A stretch of 64,000 nt of DNA from Aphelocoma coerulescens (GCF_041296385.1 NC_091023.1:23127924-23191923); one strand, 5' to 3'. Shown: positions 42,001 to 55,780, counted from the first letter of the stretch. The notes: generated by a model from the letters alone, not told the origin. A program made the numbers and translations.

Positions 42001-45000
42001 CTTATAATTCACAAATTTTGCAAGGTCAAACACTTATTGACTGTAACTCCAAGCTCCCCAAAGACTCACCATACCTGGCACAATATTTTTGTAGGTGTTG
42101 ATAATTAATGGAATTAAACAAATTAGATGCTATCTGAAGCAATGATATACACGAGAAAAGAAGGGGCAGAAAATTCCCCAAATCATAAATTATTATTAAT
42201 CATTAATTCTTAACAAATGCATGTGACAGGGGTATGACTGGCACCAGTACAGACGCACCATTAAAAAGGAAGAGCATCATTTTAGGGTTGGAAAAAATAA
42301 TTTATTTTGGGGGAAGCCTTAAGCAGAATCTACCCGTTTGTGGGGTTTAAAGAGTTTGGTTCACTTATTTACTTTGGATTTTCATGTTCACTTTCATCCC
42401 CTTTTGTACTTCCTTGGACAAAATCCAAACAGGCAGAGTAACTACAGAAAAGCTGTTCTCACCATAGGGAAATAATGTATTATGCTAATTCCAATTAAAG
42501 GAAATATCTTAAACTGCAAATATAGCCTTCAAGAGAGAAATGAAAAGTGTGGAAATTAACATTCTTGCCAGATTTCCAGCTCAGTTCTGCATACTCAGGG
42601 GGTTTGGGTCAGGCTCAGATAAGCATCCAAAATTTGGGGATGTTTATCCAAACGTTATTTCTGAACCTTCTAAGTTCACTCCTGACTAATCATAATGGAG
42701 TTAGTGGTAGCAGGATATGAATGTACAGCATTTAGCTTAGAAATTGGCAGCTCCTCGTCCTTTCACAGCTAGGAGCCTTTGACCAAATATCAACTCTGCT
42801 AACCAAAACAAAATAAAATAATGCCTTGACTTGGTCTTCGGCCATACCACCTTGTGCTACAGCCCTGAAAGACCTTCCAAGCAGGCCTGGGACAAGGCAG
42901 GTTTGGCTGGGGGACCTCCGTGGAAAATATTGATGTTACTGAAAGCATCCCCTATGATTCAGGAGGTGACACTTTCCCCAGGTCGGTGTTCAACCCATGC
43001 AATGGTTACATGCACAGTTATCCTTTCAGATTTGGGAAGTTTCAGAGGACTGGTGGGTCATTAAATATCTTTTCTGAAAGGTTCATACACTACCTCCATG
43101 TTCACCCAAAGTGCCAATGCAATCACCAACCCCATTACACGACCAATGAGTTCCTGGTGGGATATGGTTCTCTCACTTCCCTGTTCCATCCCCGGGCTGT
43201 CTGCCAGTTCAGTCATGAGTGACATGAGCCCCCTATAGAGTTTACTGTTAGAAGTGTTTGGAATATTTTTTTCCAATGAAATGAGAGGAAGATGACTGAG
43301 GATCATGAATTAGCTCCTGAAGAAGCATGTTTTTTTTCTCTGTTTTTTGCCATCACCTCCATGGTCTTAAACACAGGGGAGGGGAGCTGCATCTTGCTGC
43401 CCTGCTACAGGCATCTCCCAACTTATTGTACCCTTTACCATACTTAGAAAGCCATAATATCAGCTACAGAGATGCAGTAGATGTATCCTACATCCACCAT
43501 CATTCAAAACACCAACAGGCTACTCCCAAGTCATTCACCCATCTCTTTTCCCCATACATTTGATTTTAGTTGAAGGGTGTCACTCTAAGTAGTTGTATTT
43601 GAACACTGAAGTTCATGCCAGGAATAAATCCATCCAAGTGCAAATTCTTCCCTAGTGAAAAAGCACGAAAATGCTCAGTAAAGTTATATCAGGAATGAAT
43701 TTGACCACAAGAACTTGGATTGCAGGTACACAGTCAAGCCCCTAAAATCCCTTCTGATTTGCCTAGACTTACCTCTGAGTTACAGAGGGTAAATCTACAG
43801 GGTTGTAATAGAAGACATCCCATTGAAAGTTCTAGTTTAAAGAGAGAAAAGTCTGTCATTGAGAGAAATAACAGATGTCATAAAAACATGGTAAGAAATG
43901 TTCAAAATATATTTGAATATAGTCTTTAAGCTAATGGATTTTTTAAAAGTTCAATGATTACTCAGTCAAGATATGTTGTGAAATACATTTATGAAACATG
44001 GCTGGTATTCTTGCTATTGCCCTTGCATCTTCCTCCTGAAACCACTAGAAATAGTCCCTCACTTTCTACCAGACCCTCTATTAACAAGTAGCATAGATGT
44101 TCTACTGCGGAAGATTTTGACAGTTTAAACTAAGCACCTGTTTCCATCTAATGTACATTTGGCAGGATGGTGTATGTTTGGTGTAGCTCATGCCACTCAG
44201 ATATCAATTTTTTCTTCATTAGGCCAATAAATTAGTGAACTACACCGTGCTCTAAAACTCGCATCAATCACCCATCACATTCACTCTTTTTTTTGTGTTT
44301 GTGGTTGCTTTCTTCTTCCAAGTGAAATGAGCAACTTGAATTTGAAGTGGGTGCCTGGGTTAGAAAGTGGATTTTGTGTGTGTGGATTATTGTGCTATAA
44401 CATCAATGATCACAGCAGCTGCATCAGGAGCATTTTAGCATCCCGCAGGATGAAAGTTTGTGGGGGATCTCTGCCCAATAAATTTAGTACTTATTGCTAT
44501 CTATGTCATCAAGATGTAACCAAGGATATTTAGAAGGAACGGAGAAAATATCAATAATCTGAATTGCCTGGTGCTTGTAGAAATTGTTCTTGCAAGTCAT
44601 CGTTGTAGCTGGTTTTGGTTTTAGAAAAAGCAGAAACGGCAGACAAACTGTTCCAAATGGTCATGAAGACGTGATGGGCTTCTGTAATTTCAGGAAAAAA
44701 ATCGGAAAATCAATGTAACATATGACTGTTGATAGCTGCAAGAGGAACAAATGCTTTCCATCCTGAAACAGTTCGTACCATCAGTGTTTCAACAGCTCCT
44801 ATTTAGACATTAAAAAGAAGACATTTTTTATTATGATTTCTGCCTTGGGCTCTGATCAGCAATGTAGAAAAAAGCAAGCAGGAGCGTATGGTTGCTTATC
44901 CTTCCTTCTTGTTTCCTTTTACTCTTAAGTTCTTGAAAGGTCGTAAAATAGAGAAATAAAAAAGCCACTGAAGTGTAGTTTTGTTAACTTTATCTTCTGA

Positions 45001-47157
45001 ACATTAAACATTGTTTCAAATTTCTTACGGTACATAAAATGTTTTGCCTTGCTGTATCATGTGTACAGAACTTCAAAAAGTAAATGCGACAGCTCAGAAA
45101 ATGTAATGGATGTGTAATAACAGCTCTTTAGATCTCCTGTTTTTAGCATAGCATCTTTTTGTTCCCAAAGGTGCTTTTAACATGATATCTAAAGCTATTT
45201 ATGAAGTCATTTATTTTTGCGTGGTGATAGGTCCTATTTTGTAATTAGCCCATGCTTCTATCTTGCTGGAGTGTGTGAGCCCCCCTGAAATGTTTAGTCT
45301 TCATCAATCCTTTTTGTTTCCCTTCCAAAGGCATCCACCCTAATAACTCCCATTTCACGGATGCAGTACATCCCAGCTCCCTTCAGCACCTTCTACAAAA
45401 ACATTTGGAAATCATTGCATAGGAACAGAGCTCAGTTCTTTTTGTTGGGCATTTTCAACATGAAGAAGTTTTTCCTGTTTCCCTTAAATTCATTCACCAC
45501 ATGAGTTTCAGCAAATGGTTTTTAACCACATTTGCCTCACATCCTGTCACCGCCTGCCGCCATGGTGCTGCGAAAGGGCTGCCAGCAGCAGGCACATCAC
45601 TGGAGACCTGGGTTGCCCCATTGAGCTGGAGTTTGGGCAGACCTGAGTTGCTAAATCATGATTTAGTCTATTTGGGGCGTCTCATGTGTCCAGACATAAT
45701 TTGTTGTGATGCAAACTGGTGTGAGGCAGTGGGAACGTTGGCAGCGCTGACGCTCGTTAATCTGCTGTCATTTGCATATATGCAATGCAGTGAGGTTACC
45801 AGGATTTCCCTGACACCCTGCCAGTGGCAGCAATGGGGTTGGTTTCCTCCAGTGTGTCGAGTGGGTTGCTGTTAATCAGTCACCATTGCGCTTTTTGTGC
45901 CAGCTCCTCTGTTCAATCTGCTGCTGTGTCCATGGGAGCAGCTGTAGAGGGGAGGGGCTTCAGGTGCAAGCACGGGTCCAAAAAAGCTCCAAGGTTAAAA
46001 AGAATTAATTTTAACATTCTGTGTAAAGTTCTGTCCCCCTCATGTCTTCATAAGCCAGCACAGAGGGAAGTTTGAAGGCATGGCCACTGGGTAAGAAACA
46101 CGCGTCTGTACTTGGTCCCTTGGGGTGGCAAAGCCTCCAGGGAAAGTTGGGGACTGCCTCCACATCCAACAGGGCCAGTGAGGCCATGGCATTAGGAAAG
46201 GAGGTTTATGAACTTTATCCTCATGCATCAACAACCCTGGGTACCCTGTGGCAGCTCTTAGTGTATAAAATTCCTTGGAATGTGACCAAGTGCATGCCCG
46301 CTAACACTGGATGCAGGGGCAAAAGGGGTGGTTGAGGTGGGACCCTCCTCAAGTGGCTTGCAAGTGTCAGGAAGCTTGGAAGCAAAGGTATGGAGAAAAG
46401 CTTGATAAATAAGATGATGTGAAACTGAATCACTGCATAGAGATGAATCAAAATTATAAAATCAATAGGTATCGATCTGTATATATCACACAAATAACTG
46501 CGCCTGAAGAGGTGCCCAGATTTAACATGCTGATTATACAGCAGTCAGTGGAAATAACTTGAGCTCTGAAGACCTATTACATTTTAGTTGTTCAGTGTTG
46601 CAGCTGAAGCTGATAAAATCTTAGCTGAAGTATTTTTAAAATTTTTACCTGCTTGAAGTTCTTGGTAACAAGTATATTTAATCAACAAACCAGAACCGAA
46701 GAACAGATTTTTGGCTTACAAAATACTCTTGAGCCATCTAAAGCTACAAATTCTTCTAAAAATATACACCTTTCATTTTAAGTTCCATTTGCTTTTACTA
46801 CTGGCCTCACTCACACAAGCCAAGGTCACTGCACTTCAGATGTGTCTGCTGGACACTTGGCTACTGACTGGAGTTGCAATGAATCACCTGGAACAACGTC
46901 ATCCATGGTCACCAAACTCTGTGGCTGGTTGGAAATCAGGTCAAGGTTTTGGTTATATCCTATTCATATAAACCCCATTTATATCTTATTCTTTTTGTAC
47001 CCCTTAAACTGGTGGAGGTGCACTCTATCAGAAGGAACAGGAGTTACTGGAGTTTTGGGGTTTTTGGTCAGTACTTGCCTCTGGCATTGACCTTCCTCCC
47101 TCTTTCTCATCAGTGGATGTGTTAAGGAAGGATGTGCTTTACTCAGTGTGGAAAGTA
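30092..47157. other. MECOM long intron, segment 4: no gene seen
   Basis: A 17-kb stretch with no recognisable transposon after the antisense CR1, only a few very short simple repeats (for example three GATA units near 37049) and no convincing exon. The longest frames (37.1-37.6 kb, minus strand) have no domain or repeat pattern I recognise. Confidence 0.55.
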
Positions 47158-47181
47158 GTTATTATTATTATTATTATTATT
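47158..47181 (+). repeat. (TTA)n microsatellite
   Basis: About eight uninterrupted TTA/ATT triplets in intronic sequence. A simple repeat, probably polymorphic. Confidence 0.9.
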
Positions 47182-50100
47182 GCTTTCTTCAAGGTTATCA
47201 ACATGTTCTTTGTCCCCACATTTTGTCTCCTAAACTCAGGGTAAATACAAACCTAACAGATGTGTAAAAAGGCTTCAGATCAAGTTACTTGTCATACATG
47301 GGCAGGCACAGGCTGAATCCACTGCAGAATTACTTCCCATCTTTATTCATGGATTGAGAATGTTCATTTTCCTTTGCTGGATTAGATTTGCTGCGTAGAT
47401 TTCTGGGCATATAAATGATATTTTGGAATGAAACCCTCACATTTTATAAATCATTCAAACCAATTCAGTTTCTTCTTTCCATAGAAGTATTTCCTGGTCC
47501 ACAGCAACCTCGATCTAAACCTAGTGTTTTCAGTTTCAGACAAAATTCAAGGATTAATTTAGAGAATTAAATAATAAAGTAATTCTGAAGTGCTAATGAG
47601 CACTCATAACTCCCACTTTCATCTTTTATAGCACTGTTAGATGTGCCACAAGCTCTAGGGAAAATTGTGGTCATTCATATCGTGACACATATTCCTTCTT
47701 TATCACCCAAGCTGACAGATGTCCTTCGTGCAACACACAACTGGCTCAAGCTTCTGTTCACAGTGCCTGGCAGGACAGCTTCTAGCTGCCATTTATTTCT
47801 GGAGGGCTGACAAATACAGCACTGAAGTACTGTGCTCCAGCCCTCTGGTCCTGGAGCTGAAGGCAGCGGGAGGATCCAGGACTGACTTTTGTTGGGAGCT
47901 GGAGCAGCTCCTCTATCTACAGCCCTGGAGCAGCCAAGGTCTGGTCTGAGTGTCCTGTCTGACCCCCCGAGTGTCAGGAATCTCGTGTGGAAATGGTGCT
48001 CTGCCTGGGCTTGATCAACATTTCTGGCCCCCAGTTCAGCCCCAAGGTAGACAATGCTCTCATGTCAGTGGTGTGTTGAGGACGTGGAGCTGTTGATGCT
48101 TCCCTGGGGAATATGTGACCACCCTGATCTCACTATGACTCCTTGAAAAGCCCCCAAAGATGACCACCCTCCTCAGCTAAAACATCCTACAACAGCTCCT
48201 TAACCCAGTGGCTCTCCTGCTTTGTCCCATGGGAGGATTCCAGCACAGAGAAGCATAAGGAAAGAAATGATCTTTAGTGCTGTATTTACTATACTGGATT
48301 CCCAGCAAGACAGATCATGCAGCTTCAGAAATCTTTCCTGGTGGAAAGACATCTGTTCTTCACACATTGCCTCGTTTTGCTTCTATGGACCCAAAAAATT
48401 GCAATTTTATCCTGAGCACATGCCCATTCCCTGCTGCTTTTTGCAACCACTTAGTGAGGTTTAGGAGTGCACAGTGGAGAAATTGGGGCAGTCTCTCCCC
48501 CTCTGCCTGGTGAGGATCATGATCCATCTTATGCTCAGCAGTTGCATGATTGCTGGGGGACTCCTAGCAACAAGACTTGACATCATGAACTCCGTTTCAC
48601 ATTTCTGCCACAGAAGCCAAAGGCAGAGTTTGACATACACTCCCCAAAACTGTTTCTATAGGAGGAGCTTTCATGGCACCAATCAGCACAATGTGTTTAC
48701 GTTTAAAGATCTGTTCCAAAGCATCAACTGCTCATTTCCAAGGCTAAAATATTTTCCTAGCTAAAAAAGGGAGATAAAGTAGAATTTCTGCTACAGATGA
48801 ACCATATTAAAGCATGCAGACCTGTTTTAACTGGCAGTGACCAAGCAGACTCCCACTATTTATCCATGAGAAGCTGTAAGCACCAGCAGGCAGAGAGGAA
48901 TTTCTGTTCATTGCAGTCAAAGAAAAGGAATAAAATACAACTTCTCAGTGAATGAAAGTTATGTCAAAATATTGCATGAGAATCTGCCACTGATTTTCTC
49001 CATGAGCAGAACTCCATATTCCATCTGTGAAAATAAAATGGTAATCTTCCCATCTGGCACAATTTTATCCCATCCATGCCAACTGTAAGCTTTTCAGGAC
49101 AGAGTCTCATGTTTATTATTTTTCTACCCACAAAGGGTCCCAGTTTCCACTGGGTCCTCTAGGTGCTGCTGTAATGCTAATAATACTAATACTCATAATT
49201 CTGCTGGTGGCAAATTTAGCCCAACATTTTAGGCTTAAATAAATCTTAGGTTTTCCATTCTATATGGGAAAAAAAATGGTTATAAAATAGCCTTCATCCT
49301 CCTTTGAATTCTGCACGTCATTTTGCATCTGCAAAACTCAGCTTGTGGATTGATATGCATCTTATATGTTTTATCTTGGGAATGTTTTCTCTATGAATCT
49401 CACACAAAATCTGCAGTATGACTTGTGGATAAAAAAAAAAAGCAGAAAAAATGCCTGAAGCTGTACCACTCACCTCTCTCCTCCTTCACATGCATGCCCA
49501 ACTGCTGCTTTTTTTTTTTCCTTCCACGCTTTGTTTTATCAGTATGGTGCTAAATTACCAAGTTTGAAATTTCTTCAGCAAATAAGGGATGCATGCCAGA
49601 ACACAAGTGCCCCGAGGGATCTGAGTCTTAGGGGAAAAAGCCCTTAATCTCCAAGTTTATAGGTAGCAGCACTTTCCTGAAATTGGAAAATGTTCAACTC
49701 ATTTATGAAAGAAATCCGCCACAAGGATACGCTGATGTTCACAGCTATTTCATTAATAACCTATTGTGATCCATGGGTTATAGGACAGGTTTATTTGGAC
49801 ATCTGCATCAAATATATTCTCCCTCCTCCCTGCCCCAAATTTTCCTGATGAGCAAAATCTTTTTACAGCAAACCAGGTAGCTCTCAGGGTAAGATTTTTC
49901 CAAATGCATCAGGCACCTTTGCCCATGTGTGACTAATTTATGTGGAGTAGCACTTCTGCACGCCCAGGTGGGCTGCTGTGCACACACCGGGCCAGTTAAG
50001 CATTTACTGCTCAGGACCCTGAGCACAGCCAGGGTGGGGGAGATGAAGGGCTCTGCCTGCCCATGGTGGGGAGCCTGAGTCACTCACCGGGCACCATGGC

Positions 50101-53100
50101 CCGAATACTTTATGGCATAATCCCAGGGAGATTGCCCAAGTATGGGATAAGGATCAACTTTGCATGTTCCTCCACCAGCTGAATAAATTAACATTCCTGA
50201 ATTTCAGTCCCTGGATTTATCTACCAAGCATGACTTGAACTGTTGACGGGGATTTTAACCTATTTATAGTTTCATAACAAAAAATTCTCCCTCTCTTACC
50301 CACATGTAAATAATGTTTAACACTACTGTCAGGGTTTGGCAAGGCAGTAATGTTTTGGAGGCACCGTGCTTCCTCAGCCTGCCTTTAGCAGGTCATCTCT
50401 CTACTTGTAGGCAAGTGCCTTGCAATAGGAGGAGGATTAATCATTGCTGTTAGAGCCCTCGCTTTACTCCACAACCTTTTCTTCCCGGGGATGATGAGTT
50501 AATTCAGCTGGAACAATGTTAGTTCATCAAGTTTTGTGGTTTATCTGAAAATCGAATGGCAGTAATTTCATATGGCAACTGACTTAATGACCATTTAGTT
50601 CAGGTTTTAGACAACTCTGGTCGATGATCACAATGGGTTTAATAGGAAACATAGGAGGGACGAAACTGTAACGCTGGTGCTTTCAGTCAGGTTTTCTTCC
50701 CTGCTGTAGAGCTGGTTGTGTTGGCTGTGTGCACGTGTGTTTCTGCATGTAGGATGTGCATCCACTTCTTCTGAACCTCCCCTAGAACCATCCACACAGG
50801 TGACACTTAAAATAGCAAATGCAAACCTGAAAATTTTAACATGAGTGTTTGACTTTTTATTGGGTGATAAATTGCTTCTTACTCTTATAAAGTCCACAGG
50901 TGTTTATGCCTACTCTCGCACGCCTAGTTAAAACTTTGGCTACAACAGGAATGCTTTGAAAATAGCCAGTCACTCCTAAAATTTATTATTAAAATAGAAT
51001 TAGCTGTTATGCATCGCATTAATTCTTGCTGTGTAAAGTTCTGTTGTTTAACCCCTTCAGTCTCCTTTGGCCTGGCATTTTCCCTGCTTTCACATTTTCT
51101 TCTCCATCCTTTTGGCTTGCAAATTCAGTTTTCAGATCAGGGATAGTGCCTAAACCCAAATAGTTCCCCAGGACTTGCTGCCACACACCCTCCTTGCATG
51201 GCTCTTCACATGCCATGAGAGCTCTGGGACTGGAAGTAGTCTTCCAAAGCAGGTCCTCAGATTATTTGTCAAATGAGAAGGCTTGAAAATTAAAACATTG
51301 GAAGAAAGGGAAGGTTAATTGAACCTTGTTGAATTCTTATGCACATACAAAGGAAGTCTGCAAAATCCTTGTATTGTGCTTCCTACCTCCTGGATACTCA
51401 GGGATCATTTCCTAGGGATCTTCCATTTTTAGGGCAGCTTCTGCCAAAAGTTGTGTTTTCAGGCAGTGAAGCAGCAGCTACATCATGTGGGAGCCTCTGG
51501 CCACCCCGCATGGAGCCTCTGTTGGCTTCATGGGTCCCACTGCTCCATTTCCAGATGAGCATATTGTGGGAAAGCAGGAGTGGGTACAAACATTAGGGAT
51601 TTACTCGGTTCTATTTCAACAAGGATAAATAAGAGAGTGATAAAAAGCCCTGCAAACAGGAGCATTTTTGGTCATATTGGTAGGATTTGGAGGGCCATGC
51701 TCAAGGTCTTTTACTCTCTGCGTGGTTAAGAAAGAAAAGAGCCTTCCGGGCTGCCCAGCACACAGGAAAATGCAGAACAAGGGCATCGCCAATGGAATTT
51801 CCCAGATTCTCCAGGATTTTGGCCTCCTTTCAAAACATGAGAAGGTGAAGCACAGGAAAATACAGCTTCTGAGTGGACAGGTCTGACAAGTCAGCCTTGC
51901 CTTGCCCTGCCCTGGCTCTCGTAGGTGCTAAGACAAGCTTGCTAATGTGCGTTTCTCCCCAGATTTTTACCATAGCCAAACTCATGCCAGATTCATCCGG
52001 CAGGGACTGTCTCACCCTGTGGGTACAGTAACCTCAAGTGTACAAATGGCCCAGGCTGGATTTGGAGGCTTGCAGACTCTTCTGTAATGGAAGTAATGAA
52101 CACTCCAAAGGAAAACAGCAACAGTCCTCAGCATCCGGCGCAACAGCACGTGCCTTGGCAGGGAAAGCTAGGGAAAGGTTTGGAGAGGAAAGCATTGCAA
52201 GGAGTGTGCTCACAGCAGGGGCGTGGACATGTAGCACTGCATCCCTCAGCACCAAATTTTGGGGTGTGCTGCAAGGGCCGTGGTTTGTTTGAAGCAAGGC
52301 AATCATCTCGTCCTGCCATGAGGAAGGGTGTCTACAGGATTTCCTCCCCAGACAGGAGTAAAATCACCCAGGCAGCCAGATATCAGTCACTGACCCATTT
52401 TTGCATCTTCCTGATTCATGGAGCTGGTAAATCTGCTGCAATTTTCCTTCTCCTGGTTTGCAGTAACACCCAATATCCAAAAGGTTTTAGGTTCAAAACC
52501 CAGTGGCACGGCTCAGTGTCTTCCAGAAAACTCCTTCTCCATCAGGCAGCCCCTGCTCGAGGAGTGTGGGTACCACCAGCTGTGATGGCACCCACACCCA
52601 CCCTCACCTTTAGGATGTGATGGAGATGCTGGCACACTTGGGTACAGGACACGAGGGCACTGGTCTGCTGGGATCACTCACACCAGGATGAGAATACAGG
52701 GTTGGGCTGTCAAGCTCAGATCGGGATATGAAGGAACATACTATTATAGAGCTCAGATTTTAATGGGAGAGAAAAAGTAGAGCTTTTCTGCTCAGTATTT
52801 GGGTAGTTTGGCTTCTGCCAGTAGCAGCCGTGTGCTGTTACAGACCATAAGAGGGGGTGCAGCACTACTTTTGGGAGCACAGGGATGGCTTCACCCACAC
52901 CTGGACCCCAACATTGCCAGGGACACCCATGTGTCTCTACCGTGTATCCACCCTGCGTGGGCACCGTGCATTCCCGACAGATTGTGCTGTGATTGCTCAG
53001 CAGTCGGGGAGAGCAGACCAACACACGCTCTGCCTCTGTGCACGGCTGGGGCTGCATGTGCTCCGCAGCTCCCCAAGCACAGCTCCGTCCCCACAGGAAT

Positions 53101-53199
53101 GGCAGAGGTCCTTCAACTTTTTTATTGCCTGCACATGCACCACTGTAATATTTTTGCAAGGATGCAGGGTCGGGTTTTTTTCCCCAAAGGCAGTTGGTA
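47182..53199. other. MECOM long intron, segment 5: no gene seen
   Basis: Unique sequence, slightly GC-richer in 47.8-48.2 kb and 52.0-53.5 kb, with A or T runs near 49430 and 49509. GC-richer parts yield longer frames by chance on both strands, none with recognisable protein features. Confidence 0.5.
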
Positions 53200-53245
53200 T
53201 TTTTGGGGGGGGATGGGGGGATGGGGTGGGGTGTGTGTTTTTCTG
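53200..53245 (+). repeat. G-rich tract with quadruplex potential
   Basis: Runs of 8, 6, 4 and 4 G separated by 1 to 2 bases (GGGGGGGGATGGGGGGATGG and onward), followed by GTGTGTG. This satisfies the usual four-run pattern for a G-quadruplex on the + strand. It lies 1.5 kb upstream of the CpG island. Confidence 0.7.
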
Positions 53246-54699
53246 CACACCCCTCGTTTCACACTGGCAAATGTCCTGCTCTGCCTGCCTATGGTAGGGG
53301 ATGGGGGGAGGTCAGCTGTGGGGTCCCTGACTCAGCTGGAGGTTCCAGGCTTTGCTGCCAAAAGGAGACCCCCTCCACTGGCGAGGTGAGCCCCAGGGAT
53401 CCCTGGAGCCCTGCACTGCCCCGGGGAAGGGGGTGCAGGGCACAGCACTGATCCCCCTGCATCCCACAGCCAGGCTGGGGGGAGGAAACCCACCCTCCAG
53501 CAGTGCCGGCAAAGCCAGTCTGACCCGAGCAAATGAAAATAATCAAAAGTAATTAGAAGCGTGCTGGACTGCTCCTCAGAGATCTGTGCGAGAGAATAAA
53601 CATGCCGGAGCCCTCCGAGCCACTGCAAAGGCCCATGTCTGAGCTGTTAGGTGCCCTGACCTTGTCCACATAAAGACGTGATTTATGAAGTGCAGGGCAC
53701 AGCAGCAGGGCTTCTGTCTTCTCCAGGAGAACCAAATTACTGAGGTGGAGATTAACATGCTTTCAGTTGGGCTCATTTCCAGACCAAGGGAAATTTCTTA
53801 TTTACATTTTTTTACCTTTAATTTTCTCCTCCTCGCCCTCACTTGCCTTTTGGGCTGGGAGGGATGAGCTGGGCAGCATGTGAGGGCAGGAGGGGCAGCA
53901 GGGACAGGGCACCAACGTGGGGGGCACTGCGATGCTCACCCCACTCCTTCATCAATGGCTGGAAATTATCTGACTCTTCCCCCTGAAATCAGCAGCAACA
54001 CTTGTGTTTTCACCTGATTTTATTTTTTTTTTCCAGGTTGATATCCACAACACGGGGTGGGAGGAATTGACATGCAGAAACTGTGTTGCCTTTCATTCCT
54101 GTTGTTGTTTCCCAGGTCTGTCCTGGAGCATTTGGATATGTCAGAAAGCCGTTGTTTTCTGTGCGTTTGTTTCGCTTTGCTTTTCCTTTCTCTCTCCACA
54201 TTAATGCACTCACCCAGTGTTTCAAACACTCACCGCAGTGTTAGTCAGGATGCTCAATGTTGTGTTTAGTCACCTTGAGGTATATAACATTAAACCCCAC
54301 TCACAAAGGTGGTTGTGGAGTGGCTTGTCTACAAACAGAAGGATAATATTAAGCCTAATATGAACATTTACGATATTTAAAAAATCACCAGTGACCTGTC
54401 TGATTTTCCCCCATTGTCCTCAGCAGCGTTTGGCCCCAGGAAGCCCATTAAACGTGGACAGTGCCGTTATTTCATCTGGCTGTGGCCAAGCTACTTTGCC
54501 TTGCTTTAATGATGTGCTGGAATGCACAATGCCCATAGGGTCTCCATTAGAAGAACTTTTACTTCTGGGACGACCATGAAGTTAAAGGCTTAAAAGAGGC
54601 ATCAGTTTACAGCCTGGTGGGAATTACTAGCAGACTGGAGTACTAACTCCTGACTGCTCCACTAATAGAGCAACTTGTTTTAAATAAACGATTGCCAAC
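53246..54699. other. Upstream flank of the CpG island: no gene seen
   Basis: Moderately GC-rich until about 53.55 kb, then AT-rich up to the island edge. An acceptor-like T10CCAG occurs near 54027-54039, but the following sequence shows no coherent exon. Confidence 0.5.
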
Positions 54700-55138
54700 G
54701 GGGCCCTGTGGAAATATTTGGGCCTCTTGAAGCGCCCACGGAACCGTCCGAGGGGAGAGGGGAAAGGCGGCAAGAGATGTTTAGAAGATTGTCGCTTGAA
54801 AGAAGAACCACATCGACGTGTGTTGATGTGTGTATCCACATCCCCGGGTCGGGATGTTGGAGGTCCCGACCGGCGGGCTGTTCCTTGACCCTCCGCGCCT
54901 CCCAGCCGCGAACCCCTCCGGCTCGGGGGCATGAGGCTTCCTCCCCCTCCTTCTCCTCTGGCCGCGCTGGGTTACAGCCGAACCGCTGGGAGCGCTGCAT
55001 GAAGGGGAACTATGAAAAAAGGGGTTTTCCCCCCAAAAAAGGGGAGAGGCGGCCGCGCTCCCGCTGAGGGCGCGTCCCGCCGTGTCCCGGCGGCGAGCGC
55101 CACCCAGCGGCGGCGGACAGCGCGGCGGCCGAGCCCGG

Positions 55139-55180
55139 GCGCGGGTGCGGTGCGGGTGCGGTGCGGGTGCGGGTGCGGGC
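55139..55180 (+). repeat. GCGGGTGCGGT tandem repeat in the CpG island
   Basis: Alternating GCGGGT and GCGGT units run for about 40 bp within the CpG island. A simple GC-rich repeat, likely to vary in length. Confidence 0.8.
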
Positions 55181-55309
55181 CGGCCCCGCTCGGCTCCGCT
55201 GCGCTCCGCTGGTACCGGGAGCCCCTTTTGTTTACCCACCGGCGTTTCCTCCCTTTGTGGCACGGCCGAGGGGGAGGGAAGGGGGGCTCCGGCTCCCTAT
55301 CGGGGGCTC

Positions 55310-55446
55310 TGATCAGGCCGATGGGCTCGAGCAATCAGTTTCCCAGATTACTTGTATTTAATACACAATGCATCATAAAGCAAATCCCTCATCCTGACAG
55401 GGAGAAAATAGAACAGCTCATAGCGCGAGCCGGGCCAATTTATGGC
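55310..55446. promoter_or_regulatory. AT-balanced unique block inside the CpG island, candidate conserved element
   Basis: Within GC-rich surroundings this roughly 135-bp block has a mixed composition and many motif-like strings: GATCAGG, GCAATCAG, GATTACTTG, ATTTAATACAC, ATGCAT, GCAAAT (POU-like) and CCTGACAGG (TGIF/MEIS-like). It is unlike both the island and the flanking homopolymers. This is typical of a constrained promoter-proximal element, but conservation is inferred, not measured. Confidence 0.35.

Positions 55447-55452
<6 letters not shown>

Positions 55453-55478
<26 letters not shown>
55453..55478 (+). repeat. A26 homopolymer in the CpG island
   Basis: Twenty-six consecutive A, followed by a purine-only A/G stretch to about 55540. 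It is the first of several long A or T runs that break up the island. Confidence 0.9.
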
Positions 55479-55678
55479 GGAAAAAAAGAGAGAGAGGAAG
55501 AGAGAGAGAGAAAAAAAAAAATAAGAAGGGAAAAAAATCCCCAACAATGGGGAGCGGAGGGAGGGCAGGAACCCACGGCCCCGCACACCGGGCGGGCGCC
55601 GGTTCCCAGGCCCGGGCGCTCTGGGAATCTCCCACCGGGTTTTTTGAGGTTATTGACAAAGGAATTTTTTTTCTTTTC

Positions 55679-55763
55679 TTTTTTTTTTTTTTTTTTTTTT
55701 TTCCTTGTCCTACCTACCACCACTGCGTGCTGGTTTTTTTGTTTGGGTTTTTTTTTTTTTTTT
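55679..55763 (+). repeat. T24 and T16 homopolymers in the CpG island
   Basis: T runs at 55679-55702 (24) and 55748-55763 (16) are separated by about 45 bp of mixed sequence. They mirror the A runs on either side (55453 and 55964). Confidence 0.9.
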
Positions 55764-55780
55764 CCCCCGTCTCTCTCCCC

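Noticed and set aside
52799..53389. Longest + strand open frame upstream of the island (196 codons)
   Set aside because: It lies in a GC-richer patch where several overlapping frames on both strands are open. It shows no domain, splice-site or codon pattern suggesting a gene, and its middle runs through the G-rich tract.
54027..54117. Possible small exon after the T10CCAG acceptor-like site
   Set aside because: The acceptor is followed by no frame of known identity, and the downstream CAG|GTCTG is a weak donor. Likely chance.
1..54700. The alternative terminal exon of the MDS1-only transcript
   Set aside because: I saw no frame resembling its short C-terminal tail. I could not search exhaustively, and that exon may not be conserved in birds.
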